DNA from: Actinokineospora spheciospongiae
Lineage (GTDB): Bacteria > Actinomycetota > Actinomycetes > Mycobacteriales > Pseudonocardiaceae
Length of the DNA stretch: 58,341 nucleotides
Direction: 5' to 3'
NCBI RefSeq assembly: GCF_000564855.1
Contig: NZ_AYXG01000131.1
Coordinates: 1 to 58,341 of the forward strand
Shown here: positions 33,107-41,079 of the stretch, piece after piece
How the letters are laid out: every line of letters begins with the position of its first letter
How positions within the stretch are numbered: position 1 is the first letter of the stretch
The notes under the pieces: generated by a model
Database searches by the model: none
Told to the model about the DNA's origin: nothing
What the model saw: the letters and a program-made list of their open reading frames with translations, nothing else
Translations under genes and position numbers: made by a program

Positions 33107-33838
33107 TCAGGGGCGCTGGGCGGTGGGGCGGACGATGATCTCGTTGACGTCGACACCGGCCGGTTCGCCGACGGCGTAGGCGATGGCCCTGGCGATCGTG
33201 TCGGCGGGCAGGGTGTTCCTGCGGTAGGTGCGCATCGCCTCCCGGGCGGTGGGGTCGGTGATGTGGTCGGCGAGTTCGCTCTCCACGACCCCGGGCGAGA
33301 CGGTGGTGACCCGGATGGACGGGTCGAGTTCCTGGCGCAGCCCCTCGGTGATGGCCCACGCGGCGAACTTCGTCGCGGAGTAGACCGCCGACGTCGGGAC
33401 GACCTCGTGGGCGCCGATCGAGGCGACCGTGACGAAGTGGCCGCCGCCCTGGGCTTGGAAGTGCGGGAGCGCGGCGGCGATGCCGTGCAGGAGGCCCTTC
33501 ACGTTGACCTCGACCATGCGGTCCCACTGCTCGACCAGCAGCGCGTCCATCCGCGACAGCGGCATCACGCCCGCGTTGTTCACGATCACGTCGAGCCTGC
33601 CGTGGTCGGCCGCGACCGCGTCGACGGCGGCCCGGACGGCGGCGGCGTCGGTCACGTCGAGGGCGCGGGTCGAGGCGGAGCCGCCCGAGGCGGTGATCGC
33701 GTCGGCCAGCCCGGCGAGCAGGTCGGTGCGGCGGGCGGCGAGGACGACGTGGTGCCCGGCCCCGGCGAGGGCCGTGGCGGTGGCGGCGCCGATGCCGCTG
33801 CTGGCACCGGTGATGAGGACGACCTTGTTCGTGTTCAT
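33107..33838 (-). CDS. SDR-family oxidoreductase
   Basis: A 243-residue short-chain dehydrogenase with the cofactor motif TGASSGIG near residue 10, an arginine-rich turn LAARRTD that favours NADP(H), NNAGVM, the catalytic VASIG serine region and YSATK. The C-terminal DVNEIIVRPTAQ is typical of the YdfG/serine-3-dehydrogenase-like group. The ATG at 33838 gives the standard length. It is divergent from an XRE/MmyB regulator, a frequent actinobacterial pairing in which the regulator controls the reductase. Confidence 0.9.
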   Translation of the reverse strand: MNTNKVVLITGASSGIGAATATALAGAGHHVVLAARRTDLLAGLADAITASGGSASTRALDVTDAAAVRAAVDAVAADHGRLDVIVNNAGVMPLSRMDALLVEQWDRMVEVNVKGLLHGIAAALPHFQAQGGGHFVTVASIGAHEVVPTSAVYSATKFAAWAITEGLRQELDPSIRVTTVSPGVVESELADHITDPTAREAMRTYRRNTLPADTIARAIAYAVGEPAGVDVNEIIVRPTAQRP

Positions 33839-33927
33839 GCCGTCGACCTTGCCGACCCGGCCCACCCCGGAGAAGGCCGCCGCGAACCTGGGAGCACCGC
33901 ACCCACCCTCGCCCGCCCGCGCCGACC

Positions 33928-33933
33928 TACCCT
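33928..33933 (+). promoter_or_regulatory. -10 element for a leaderless XRE regulator transcript
   Basis: TACCCT fits TANNNT and ends 6 bp before the ATG at 33940. No ribosome binding site precedes the ATG. Confidence 0.45.
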
Positions 33934-33939
33934 GGTGCC

Positions 33940-34773
33940 ATGAGCGCCCTCGGTGACCACCTCCGCGCCCGGCGTTCCGCCACCACCCCCGCCGGGGCGG
34001 GCCTGCCCGACACCGGCCGCAGGCGCGTTCCCGGGTTGCGCCGGGAAGAGGTGGCGATGCTCGCGGGCATGAGCGTTGACTACTACACCCGCTTGGAGCA
34101 GGGCCGCGAGACCAGCCCGTCCGGCCAGGTCCTCGACGGCCTGTGCGCGGCGCTGCGCTTGGACGAGGACGGGCGGCAGCACCTGTACCGCCTCGCCGGG
34201 CTCAGCCCGCGCGGCGACGGCTCCGGCGGTTCCGAGCGCGTCGACCCGGCGCTGGCCCAGCTCCTGGACGCCTGGCCGCACCACCCCGCCCTGGTCCTGG
34301 GCCGCGCGTACGACGTGCTGGTGGCCAACCGCCTCGGCGAGGCCCTGTTCTCCGGCTTCCCGGTGACCCGCAACCTGGTGGAGAAGGTCTTCCTCGACCC
34401 GGGCTCCCGCTCGTTCTACGCCGACTGGGACGCGGTCGCGGCGAACACCGTCGCGGGTTTCCGGCTGCTCGAAGGCGCCGCGCCGCAACACCCGCGCGTC
34501 CGCGCCGTGGTCGACGACCTGCTCGGCCGCAGCCCGGAGTTCGCCCGGATGTGGGCGCAGAACCGGGCCAGGGGCAAGCGGATCGAGACCAAGCGGCTGG
34601 TCCACCCCGAGGTCGGAGCCCTCACCCTGCGGATGCTGAGTTTCGACGTGCGCTCCGCGCCGGGGCAGGAACTGATCGTCTACCAGGCCGAACCGGGGTC
34701 GCCGAGCGCCGACGCGCTGGCCCTGCTCGGCAGCATCGCCGCGACCACCGCCGACCGGGACGGCCGCCGGTAG
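33940..34773 (+). CDS. XRE-family regulator with MmyB-like ligand domain
   Basis: The 277-residue protein has an N-terminal XRE helix-turn-helix with the hallmark RRVPGLRREEVAMLAGMSVDYYTRLEQG (in part) at residues 27-55, then the MmyB-like domain with HPALVLGRAYDVLVANRLGEAL and DWDAVAANTVAGFR. MmyB-like domains are PAS-type pockets thought to bind fatty-acid-like ligands. It is probably expressed from a leaderless message and controls the divergent SDR. Its stop is 2 bp from the end of the convergent lipoprotein gene. Confidence 0.92.
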   Translation: MSALGDHLRARRSATTPAGAGLPDTGRRRVPGLRREEVAMLAGMSVDYYTRLEQGRETSPSGQVLDGLCAALRLDEDGRQHLYRLAGLSPRGDGSGGSERVDPALAQLLDAWPHHPALVLGRAYDVLVANRLGEALFSGFPVTRNLVEKVFLDPGSRSFYADWDAVAANTVAGFRLLEGAAPQHPRVRAVVDDLLGRSPEFARMWAQNRARGKRIETKRLVHPEVGALTLRMLSFDVRSAPGQELIVYQAEPGSPSADALALLGSIAATTADRDGRR

Positions 34774-34775
34774 CG

Positions 34776-35897
34776 TCAGGCGGTGAACTCCAGCAGGGCG
34801 GTGGCGCCGGTGACGGTGGTCAGCTTGGTGGGGGTGCCGCCGGTCGCGGGGACCGTGTAGAGGTAGGTGGAAGTGCCCTCCCCCGCGAGGAAGGCGACCG
34901 ACTTGCCGTCGGAGGAGGCCGTGACGTCCCAGATCGTCAGCTTGTCGTTGGCCAGGACGGTGGTCACCGTCGCGGTCTGCCCGGACAGCTTCACCGCGTA
35001 GATCTGCATGTCGTCGGTCAGCAGCACGGTGTTGTCGTCGAGGAAGCCGTGCAGTTCGGGTCTGCCGGTGAACTCGGCGGTGATCGGGACGCCGCTGGTG
35101 GCCTGGCGCAGGGAGTCGCGTTCGGCGGTGGGGACGACCACGACCTGGTCGGTGCCCGCCACCGCCGCGCTGATCAGCCCGGCGACCAGGGTGCCGGACC
35201 GGTTGTAGACCACGCCCGATCCCTTGTCCTCCAGGAGGGGCGCGGCCGTGGGCACCAGGACCGCCTTGTCCGACGCGGTGCTGGTCTCCGCCTTCTGGCC
35301 GGTGCCGTCGGCGGCGACGGACCTCAACTCGTCGTCGGCGTCGCGGAAGAACACCCGGTCGGTGGCGGGGTGGAACATCGGGTCGTGGTCGAGCTGCTTG
35401 GTGAAGTCGCCGGACACCGGTGTGGTCAGCGGGGTGAACTCCAGCTCCGGGGACAGCCAGCCGATGGTGGAGTTCTCCCCCTCGGTGTCGGTGGCGAGCG
35501 CGGCGGTGTAGTCCTCGTTGAAGGCCGACCGCAGCAGGTGCCCGTCCGCCCGGCTGGCCTGGGTGGTGAAGATCCCGAAGTCCAGGCAGGTCAGCGCGGG
35601 TGCGGCGCCCGGCGAACCGACGGGGAGCCAGGGGAACTCGGTGGTGCCGGTGGAGGTCCCGTCCGGCCCGAACCCGCTGACCCGGACCCCCGCCCCCGAG
35701 GGCACGTCGCAGTTGACCAGCACGACCCCCGGCCGCACCCCGACCGCGGGCGCGGCGCTCTGCGTGGTCTCCGGGGTGGCGGAGGCCTCGGTGGTCGGCG
35801 CGGGTGTCGACGACGGCGGCGCGGCGCTGTTCGCACCACACGCGGTGAGCCCTCCGACCACGACGAACACGGCGGTGGGCAACAGGACTCGACGCAT
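34776..35897 (-). CDS. Lipoprotein with TolB/WD40-like propeller repeats
   Basis: A 373-residue lipoprotein: MRRVLLPTAVFVVVGGLTAC ends at the lipobox cysteine (residue 20), followed by a Ser/Thr/Pro-rich linker to about residue 50. The rest contains propeller-like repeats such as DPMFHPATDRVFFRD and DVTASSDGKSVAFLAG that match the TolB/WD40-like DPP-IV blade style. It lies outside the membrane and has no catalytic motif. It is a single-gene unit, convergent with the XRE gene. Confidence 0.78.
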   Translation of the reverse strand: MRRVLLPTAVFVVVGGLTACGANSAAPPSSTPAPTTEASATPETTQSAAPAVGVRPGVVLVNCDVPSGAGVRVSGFGPDGTSTGTTEFPWLPVGSPGAAPALTCLDFGIFTTQASRADGHLLRSAFNEDYTAALATDTEGENSTIGWLSPELEFTPLTTPVSGDFTKQLDHDPMFHPATDRVFFRDADDELRSVAADGTGQKAETSTASDKAVLVPTAAPLLEDKGSGVVYNRSGTLVAGLISAAVAGTDQVVVVPTAERDSLRQATSGVPITAEFTGRPELHGFLDDNTVLLTDDMQIYAVKLSGQTATVTTVLANDKLTIWDVTASSDGKSVAFLAGEGTSTYLYTVPATGGTPTKLTTVTGATALLEFTA

Positions 35898-35988
35898 GCG
35901 GTGGCAACCCCTCGACCGGTGGACCTTCCGCCTGGGGTCGCCGGGTGGGCACCACCCGTTACCCCGCTCGCCCAGAACGTGGGATCGC

Positions 35989-36708
35989 TCAGGCGGTCTT
36001 CTGCGCCAGGAACAGGTACTCCCGGCCGGGTCGGTCCGGCGCGTCCCGCACGTCCCGGACGGTGAAGCCGTTGGCGGACAGGCTTTCCTCGACCTCCGGC
36101 CGGTCGCGGAACCTGAGGGTGCAGTCGGACCGGAGGGCCGAGCCGTCGGAGGCGAAGGTGTAGGTGGTCTGGAAGGACACGAGGGGCAACGCCACCTCCA
36201 CCACCTCCATCCGCTCCTCGACCGACCCGACCCCGGGGACGTCCACGACGCGGCGACCGTTCCACCCCTCCCACGCCCGGCGTTGCGGCCGCCGCGTCTC
36301 GAACGCCAGGTGGCCGCCCGTGCGCAGGGCGCCGAGGGCGCCGCGCAGCGTGGCCGCCCAGGCGTCGTCGGTGAGAAAGACCTGGGCGGTGTTACCGGTC
36401 ATGGTGGCCAGGTCGGCCGCCAGTGGCGGGAGGGTGGTGGCGTCGCCGTGCAGCCAGGTGATCGGTCCTGGGGCGGGTTTCGCCCGTGCCACGCGCAGGG
36501 ACGCCTCGGCGGGGTCGACGGCGGTGACCCGGCGGCCGGTGGCGGCCAGCAGGAGGGGGAGGGCGCCCGTGCCGCAACCGAGGTCGAGGACGTGGTGGGC
36601 CTCGACCTCGGTGGCGATGCGGAGGTAGGCGTGCAGGTCGTCGCGCTCGCCGTTGACCGCGTCGTAGACCTGGGCCAGTCGGGGGTGGGTGAAAGCTGTG
36701 TCCGGCAT
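35989..36708 (-). CDS. Class I SAM-dependent methyltransferase
   Basis: About 239 residues with a Rossmann SAM site: VLDLGCGTGALPLLLA (motif I), VTAVDPAEASLRVARAK, and WLHGDATTLPP. LAQVYDAVNGERDD at the N-terminus and the rest match the small actinobacterial methyltransferases related to trans-aconitate/ubiquinone-type enzymes. The substrate is unknown. The ATG at 36708 is preferred; a GTG lies 9 bp upstream. It follows the DHA2 exporter on the same strand after 24 bp and may be its partner in resistance or tailoring. Confidence 0.85.
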   Translation of the reverse strand: MPDTAFTHPRLAQVYDAVNGERDDLHAYLRIATEVEAHHVLDLGCGTGALPLLLAATGRRVTAVDPAEASLRVARAKPAPGPITWLHGDATTLPPLAADLATMTGNTAQVFLTDDAWAATLRGALGALRTGGHLAFETRRPQRRAWEGWNGRRVVDVPGVGSVEERMEVVEVALPLVSFQTTYTFASDGSALRSDCTLRFRDRPEVEESLSANGFTVRDVRDAPDRPGREYLFLAQKTA

Positions 36709-36732
36709 GGGGACCACCGTGCCGGACCGGGC

Positions 36733-38181
36733 TCAGGTCCGCACCGGAGTTGATCGCTCGGCCGGGCGCCGGGTCGAGCGGACCAGCCACAGCACCAGCA
36801 GGCCGCCGACCAACCCGGCGACCGCCGCCGCGGTGTGGCCGTGGCGCAGGCCCGCCGCGACCGCCTCGCGCACCGCGTCAGTCCTGGGTGCCTGCCCCGC
36901 CACGACCGCACCGGCCAGGTCGGGGTCGCCGACGTGGTCGACGACGGTCTGCTTGAACACCAGTCCCAGCACCGCCACCCCCAGCGCGTACCCGAGCTGC
37001 CGGGCCGTGTTGAGGGTGCCCGCGACCATCCCGCCCTGCTGCGGCGGCGCGGCGGACATGGCGGCGGCGGTCAGGGTGGGGATGGCCAGGCCGACGCCGA
37101 CGCCCACCACGGCCAGGCCGGGCAGCAGGACCAGCGCGCCGGAGTCGGCCCCGACCGTCGCCTGGAGGGCCGAGCCCAGGCCGACGAGCACCATCCCGCC
37201 GCCGACGGTCCACCGAGGCGGCACCGCTTGAAGTGCGCGCCCGGCCAACGCGGACACCAGGAACGAGCACACGGCCAGCGGCAGCAGCGCCACCCCCGCC
37301 TCGATCGGCGACAGCCCGAGGACGCCCTGGAGCCAGACCGAGGTGAAGGCGAGCATGGCGAACGCGGCGGCCATCAGCAGCAGGCCCGCGGCGATGGTGG
37401 CGCTGAACGACCTCGACCGGAACAGCCCCAGGTCCAGCAGCGGGTGGCGCACCCGGCGCTCGATCCCCAGGAACACCACCAGCGCCACGGCGGCCAGGGC
37501 GAGGAGCAGCAGCGGGCGCGGCGCGGTCCAGCCGTCCTCGCCCACCCGGATCAGCGCGTAGGTGAGGGCACCGGCGAAGACCGCGAACGCCAGCGCGCCC
37601 GGCACGTCGACCCGCACGCCGCGGCGGCGGGTCTCGGTGGTGACGAGCAGGGTCAGGGCGATGGTCAGCACGGACACCGGCAGGTTCACCAGGAAGATCC
37701 ACCGCCAGCCCGCGTGCTCGGTGAGCAGGCCGCCGACCAGCGGGCCCAGCGCCGACCCGGCGCCGTTGACCGCGCCCCAGGCGCCGAAGGCCACGCCCCG
37801 GTCGCGGCCGGTGTAGGTGGCGTTGAGCATGGCCGTGGTGGTGGCAAACATCAGCGCGCCGCCGATCCCCTGCAGGCCCCGGGCGGTGATCAGCACGCCC
37901 ACCGTGGGGGCCAGGCCGCAGGCCAGGGAGCCGAGGGCGAACAGGGCGAGGCCGACCACGTAGGCCCGGCGCCTGCCGACGATGTCGCCGAGCGACCCGG
38001 CGCCGAGCAGCAGCGCGGCCAGGGCCAGGGCGTAGACGTCGAGCACCCATTGCAGGCTGCTGAAGGAGGCGTGCAGGTCGGCGGCCATGTCGGGCAGCGC
38101 GACCGTCACGATCGTGACGTCGAGGAGGAGCATGAACGACCCGAGGCAGATCGCGACCAGGGGCCACCAACGAGAGCGCAT
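36733..38181 (-). CDS. DHA2-family MFS drug exporter (EmrB/QacA type)
   Basis: A 482-residue, 14-helix transporter beginning WWPLVAICLGSFMLLLDVTIVTVALP, with the motif-A loop LGDIVGRRRAYV and the motif-C-like helix AVNGAGSALGPLVGG of antiporters. The family expels drugs and dyes using protons. I placed the start at the ATG at 38181. It is divergent from an AsnC-type regulator with an inverted repeat in the shared gap, and is followed by the methyltransferase. Confidence 0.9.
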   Translation of the reverse strand: MRSRWWPLVAICLGSFMLLLDVTIVTVALPDMAADLHASFSSLQWVLDVYALALAALLLGAGSLGDIVGRRRAYVVGLALFALGSLACGLAPTVGVLITARGLQGIGGALMFATTTAMLNATYTGRDRGVAFGAWGAVNGAGSALGPLVGGLLTEHAGWRWIFLVNLPVSVLTIALTLLVTTETRRRGVRVDVPGALAFAVFAGALTYALIRVGEDGWTAPRPLLLLALAAVALVVFLGIERRVRHPLLDLGLFRSRSFSATIAAGLLLMAAAFAMLAFTSVWLQGVLGLSPIEAGVALLPLAVCSFLVSALAGRALQAVPPRWTVGGGMVLVGLGSALQATVGADSGALVLLPGLAVVGVGVGLAIPTLTAAAMSAAPPQQGGMVAGTLNTARQLGYALGVAVLGLVFKQTVVDHVGDPDLAGAVVAGQAPRTDAVREAVAAGLRHGHTAAAVAGLVGGLLVLWLVRSTRRPAERSTPVRT

Positions 38182-38215
38182 GGGGACAAGGATCGCGGCT
38201 GTGCGGGGAAAACCA

Positions 38216-38251
38216 GGTGTCGGCGGGCGTACGGTGGGAGAATCCGACACC
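38216..38251. promoter_or_regulatory. Inverted repeat GGTGTCGG...CCGACACC between exporter and AsnC regulator
   Basis: GGTGTCGG (38216-38223) and CCGACACC (38244-38251) are exact inverted half-sites 28 bp apart, in the 85-bp gap between the divergent DHA2 exporter and AsnC genes. TACGGT between them may be the -10 for the regulator. It is the natural candidate for the AsnC binding site. Confidence 0.5.
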
Positions 38252-38266
38252 AGACGGGGATTTGAG

Positions 38267-39211
38267 ATGGATGTCGACGAGCTGGATCAGCGCGTCCTGC
38301 ACGCGCTCACCGTGGACGGACGCGCGTCGTTCGCCCGCGTCGGCGAGGTGCTCGGGGTGTCGGACCGGACGGTGGCGCGCCGGTACGCGCGGATGCGGGA
38401 GTCCGGTGTGGTCCGGCTCACCGGGGTGATCAACGCGGTGCGGCTCGGCGGCGCGCAGTGGGTCGTCCGGGTGCACTGCCAGCCGGGCGCCGCGGTGGAG
38501 GTCGCGCTCGCCCTGGCCCGCCGCGACGACACCCGGTGGGTGCACCTGCTCTCCGGGGGCACCGAGATCAGCGCCAGCGTGCAGTCCTGGTCGGCCGAGG
38601 AGCGCGACGAGCTGCTGCTGCGCAAGCTGCCGCACACCGCCCCGATCACCTCGGTGACCGCGCACGGCATCCTGCACGTCTTCGGCGGCGGCCCGGAGGT
38701 CTTCGCCACCGTCCTCACCGACGCCGAGGTCGACGCGCTGCGCCCCGACCTGCCCCCGGTGGCGACCGACCTGACCGACGCCGACCGCCCGCTGCTGCGC
38801 GAACTCGCCCGCGACGGCCGCGCCCCCTACGGGCTGCTGGCCAGGGCCACCGGCTGGTCGGAGTCGACGGCGGCGCGCCGGGTGGAGGCGCTGCGCGGGG
38901 CCGGGCTGCTGTCGTTCGACGTGGACGTGGCCACCGCCCGGTTCGGCTACCACGCCGCCGCCCAGCTCCGGGCCACCGTCGCGCCGTCGCACCTGGCCGA
39001 GACCGGCGCCGAGATCGCCACCCACCCGGAGGTCGCGTTCTGCGCGGCCACCACCGGTCCGACCAACCTGATGGTCTCCGTGGTGTGCCGGGACAACCGG
39101 GACCTGTTCGGCTACCTGACCCGGCGCATCGGCGCGCTGCCCACGGTCGGCGCCGTGGAGACGAGCCCGGTCATCCGCACCCTCAAGCGCGGGGGCGCGT
39201 TCGAGCCCTGA
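38267..39211 (+). CDS. Double-domain Lrp/AsnC-family regulator
   Basis: The 314-residue protein is a tandem duplication of the AsnC unit. The first helix-turn-helix is DELDQRVLHALTVDGRASFARVGEVLGVSDRTVARRYARM (in part) at residues 4-45 with its RAM-like ligand domain, and a second helix-turn-helix follows at about 175-215 (DADRPLLRELARDGRAPYG, GWSESTAARRVEAL) with a second ligand domain. Normal AsnC proteins are about 150 residues. The ATG at 38267 begins the family consensus. It probably controls the divergent exporter-methyltransferase unit and possibly the ABC exporter downstream. Confidence 0.9.
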   Translation: MDVDELDQRVLHALTVDGRASFARVGEVLGVSDRTVARRYARMRESGVVRLTGVINAVRLGGAQWVVRVHCQPGAAVEVALALARRDDTRWVHLLSGGTEISASVQSWSAEERDELLLRKLPHTAPITSVTAHGILHVFGGGPEVFATVLTDAEVDALRPDLPPVATDLTDADRPLLRELARDGRAPYGLLARATGWSESTAARRVEALRGAGLLSFDVDVATARFGYHAAAQLRATVAPSHLAETGAEIATHPEVAFCAATTGPTNLMVSVVCRDNRDLFGYLTRRIGALPTVGAVETSPVIRTLKRGGAFEP

Positions 39212-39265
39212 CGCTCCTCTGTGGACAGAGCATCCGGCGCGGTGATCGACTCCCGGTCCGCCGCG

Positions 39266-39271
39266 TAGGCT
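39266..39271 (+). promoter_or_regulatory. -10 element for a leaderless ABC transporter transcript
   Basis: TAGGCT fits TANNNT and ends 6 bp before the ATG at 39278; no ribosome site is present. Confidence 0.45.
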
Positions 39272-39277
39272 GGGGAC

Positions 39278-40999
39278 ATGCCGGGGGAGCACACACCGCC
39301 GACGGCGGGGGACATCAGCGGGCCGGGGCGGTTCCTGTGGTGGCTGGTGCGGTCGCAGCAGGGGCGGATCGCGGTGGCGATGGCGCTGAGCAGCGCGTGG
39401 ATGGTCAGCCTCGCCGTGCCGCCGTACGTCCTCTCGCGGGCCGTCGACGACGGGCTGGCGCCCCGGGACATGGGTGCGCTGGTGGGTTGGGCGGCGGTGT
39501 TGCTGGGGGTGGGGCTGCTCAGCGCTGTGCTGGCGGTCCACCGGCACCGGACGATGACCCGGGTCCGGATGGACGCGTCGTTCCGGGTGGTGCGGGCGAC
39601 GGTGCGCCAGTGCGCCCGGCTGGGGGCCACGCTGCCGCGGCGGGTGGGGGCCGGGGAGGTGGTGGCGATCGGGGTCGCGGACGTCACGGTGGTCGCCCAG
39701 TCGCTGACCGTCGCCGGGCCGGGGTTCGGGGCGGTCGTGGCCTACGCCGCGATCGCGGTGGTGATGTTCGGCATCTCGCCGCTGCTGGCGCTGGTGGTGC
39801 TGGGCGGGGTTCCGCTGCTGGCGCTGGTCATCGGGCCGCTGCTGCGGCGGATCGAGCGCACCGGGGCGGGCTACCGGGAACTGCAGGGCCAGTTGACCGG
39901 CCGGTTGGTGGACGTGCTGGGCGGGTTGCGGGTGCTCAACGGGCTCGGCGGGAAGCAGTCGCACGCCGACCGGTACGACGAGCGGTCGCGGCGGCTGACC
40001 GAGTCGGGGTACCGGGTCGGTGGTCCGGCGAGTTGGGTGGGCGCGCTGGCGAACGGGCTGCCCGCGCTGTTCTTGGCGGTGGTGGTGTGGCTGGCCGCGC
40101 GGATGGCGGCGCGGGGCGTGATCTCCATCGGCGACCTGGTCGCGGTCTACGGGTACGTGGCGGTGCTGGTCGTGCCGGTGGCGTTCTTCATCGAGGGCAG
40201 CGGGGACCTGGCCAGGGCCGTGGTCGCCGCGCGGCGCGTCATCCGGTTGCTGGCCCTGGAGCCCGACCACCGCGACACCTCGGGCGCGGTCGAGCCGCCC
40301 GGGGGCTGCGGTCCCCTGGTCGACCCGGCGTCCGGGGTGGTGCTGCGGGCGGGGCGGATGACCGCCCTGGTCAGCGCCCGCCCGGCGGAGGCGGTCGCGG
40401 TGGTGGAGCGGCTGGGCCGGTTCACCGACACGGACGCCACCTGGTCCGGGACCCGGATCGACGCGCTCGCACCGGACCGCCTGCGGAAACGGCTGCTGGT
40501 GGCCGACAACGACGCCGACTTCTTCGCCGGGACGATCCGCGAGGCGGTCGCGGGCCGGTGCGAGCCCGACGACGCGCGGGTGCGCGCGGCGGTGCGCGCG
40601 GCGGTGGCCGACGACGTCGTGGACGCCCTGCCCGCCGGGTTGGACGCCGAGGTGACCCCCGGGGCGGGCACCCTGTCCGGTGGCCAACGGCAACGGCTGC
40701 GCCTGGCCAGGGCGGTCTACGCCGAACCGGACGTGCTGCTGGCGGTGGAACCGACCTCCGCCGTCGACGCCCACACCGAGGCGGTGATGGCCACCCGGCT
40801 GCGGGCGGCGCGACACGGCCGCACCACCCTGGTCACGACGACGTCGCCCCTGGTCCTCGCCCAGGCCGACGAGGTGGTCTTCCTCACCGACGGCCACGCC
40901 ACCGCGACCGGCACCCACGACGAGTTGATGCGCGAGCACCCCGCCTACCGTGACCTGGTGACCCGGCAGGCGGGCCTGCTCGGGGACGGGGACGCGTGA
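39278..40999 (+). CDS. ABC exporter subunit with degenerate nucleotide site
   Basis: A 573-residue half-transporter: six membrane helices in the first ~310 residues, then an ATPase domain. The signature LSGGQRQRLRLARA is intact, but the Walker A loop is lost (LVSARPAEAVAVV where GxxGxGKST is expected), the Q-loop glutamine is absent (LLVADNDADFF), the Walker B aspartate is Val (LLAVEPTSAVD) and the H-loop histidine is Thr (LVTTTSP). It therefore cannot bind and hydrolyse ATP alone. Together with the next subunit it should form a heterodimer, giving its signature to the partner ATP site. A leaderless promoter precedes it. Confidence 0.9.
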   Translation: MPGEHTPPTAGDISGPGRFLWWLVRSQQGRIAVAMALSSAWMVSLAVPPYVLSRAVDDGLAPRDMGALVGWAAVLLGVGLLSAVLAVHRHRTMTRVRMDASFRVVRATVRQCARLGATLPRRVGAGEVVAIGVADVTVVAQSLTVAGPGFGAVVAYAAIAVVMFGISPLLALVVLGGVPLLALVIGPLLRRIERTGAGYRELQGQLTGRLVDVLGGLRVLNGLGGKQSHADRYDERSRRLTESGYRVGGPASWVGALANGLPALFLAVVVWLAARMAARGVISIGDLVAVYGYVAVLVVPVAFFIEGSGDLARAVVAARRVIRLLALEPDHRDTSGAVEPPGGCGPLVDPASGVVLRAGRMTALVSARPAEAVAVVERLGRFTDTDATWSGTRIDALAPDRLRKRLLVADNDADFFAGTIREAVAGRCEPDDARVRAAVRAAVADDVVDALPAGLDAEVTPGAGTLSGGQRQRLRLARAVYAEPDVLLAVEPTSAVDAHTEAVMATRLRAARHGRTTLVTTTSPLVLAQADEVVFLTDGHATATGTHDELMREHPAYRDLVTRQAGLLGDGDA

Positions 41000-41079
41000 C
41001 GCCGCCCGGCGCGCTGCCGCGCCGCACCAGCCACCCGGTGTCGCGGCGGGCGGTCCTGGCCGGGGGTGGGGGCGCATGA
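40996..41079 (+). CDS. 27-codon coupled ORF between the ABC exporter genes
   Basis: GTG at 40996 overlaps the stop of the first ABC gene (GTGA), and the TGA at 41077-41079 overlaps the ATG of the second (ATGA). The peptide reads VTPPGALPRR, then TSHPVSRRAVLAGGGGA. The SRRAVLAGG end resembles the start of a twin-arginine signal but is too short to be one. It may exist only to couple translation between the two subunits, or it may be a genuine small peptide. Nothing else supports a function. Confidence 0.4.
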   Translation: MTPPGALPRRTSHPVSRRAVLAGGGGA

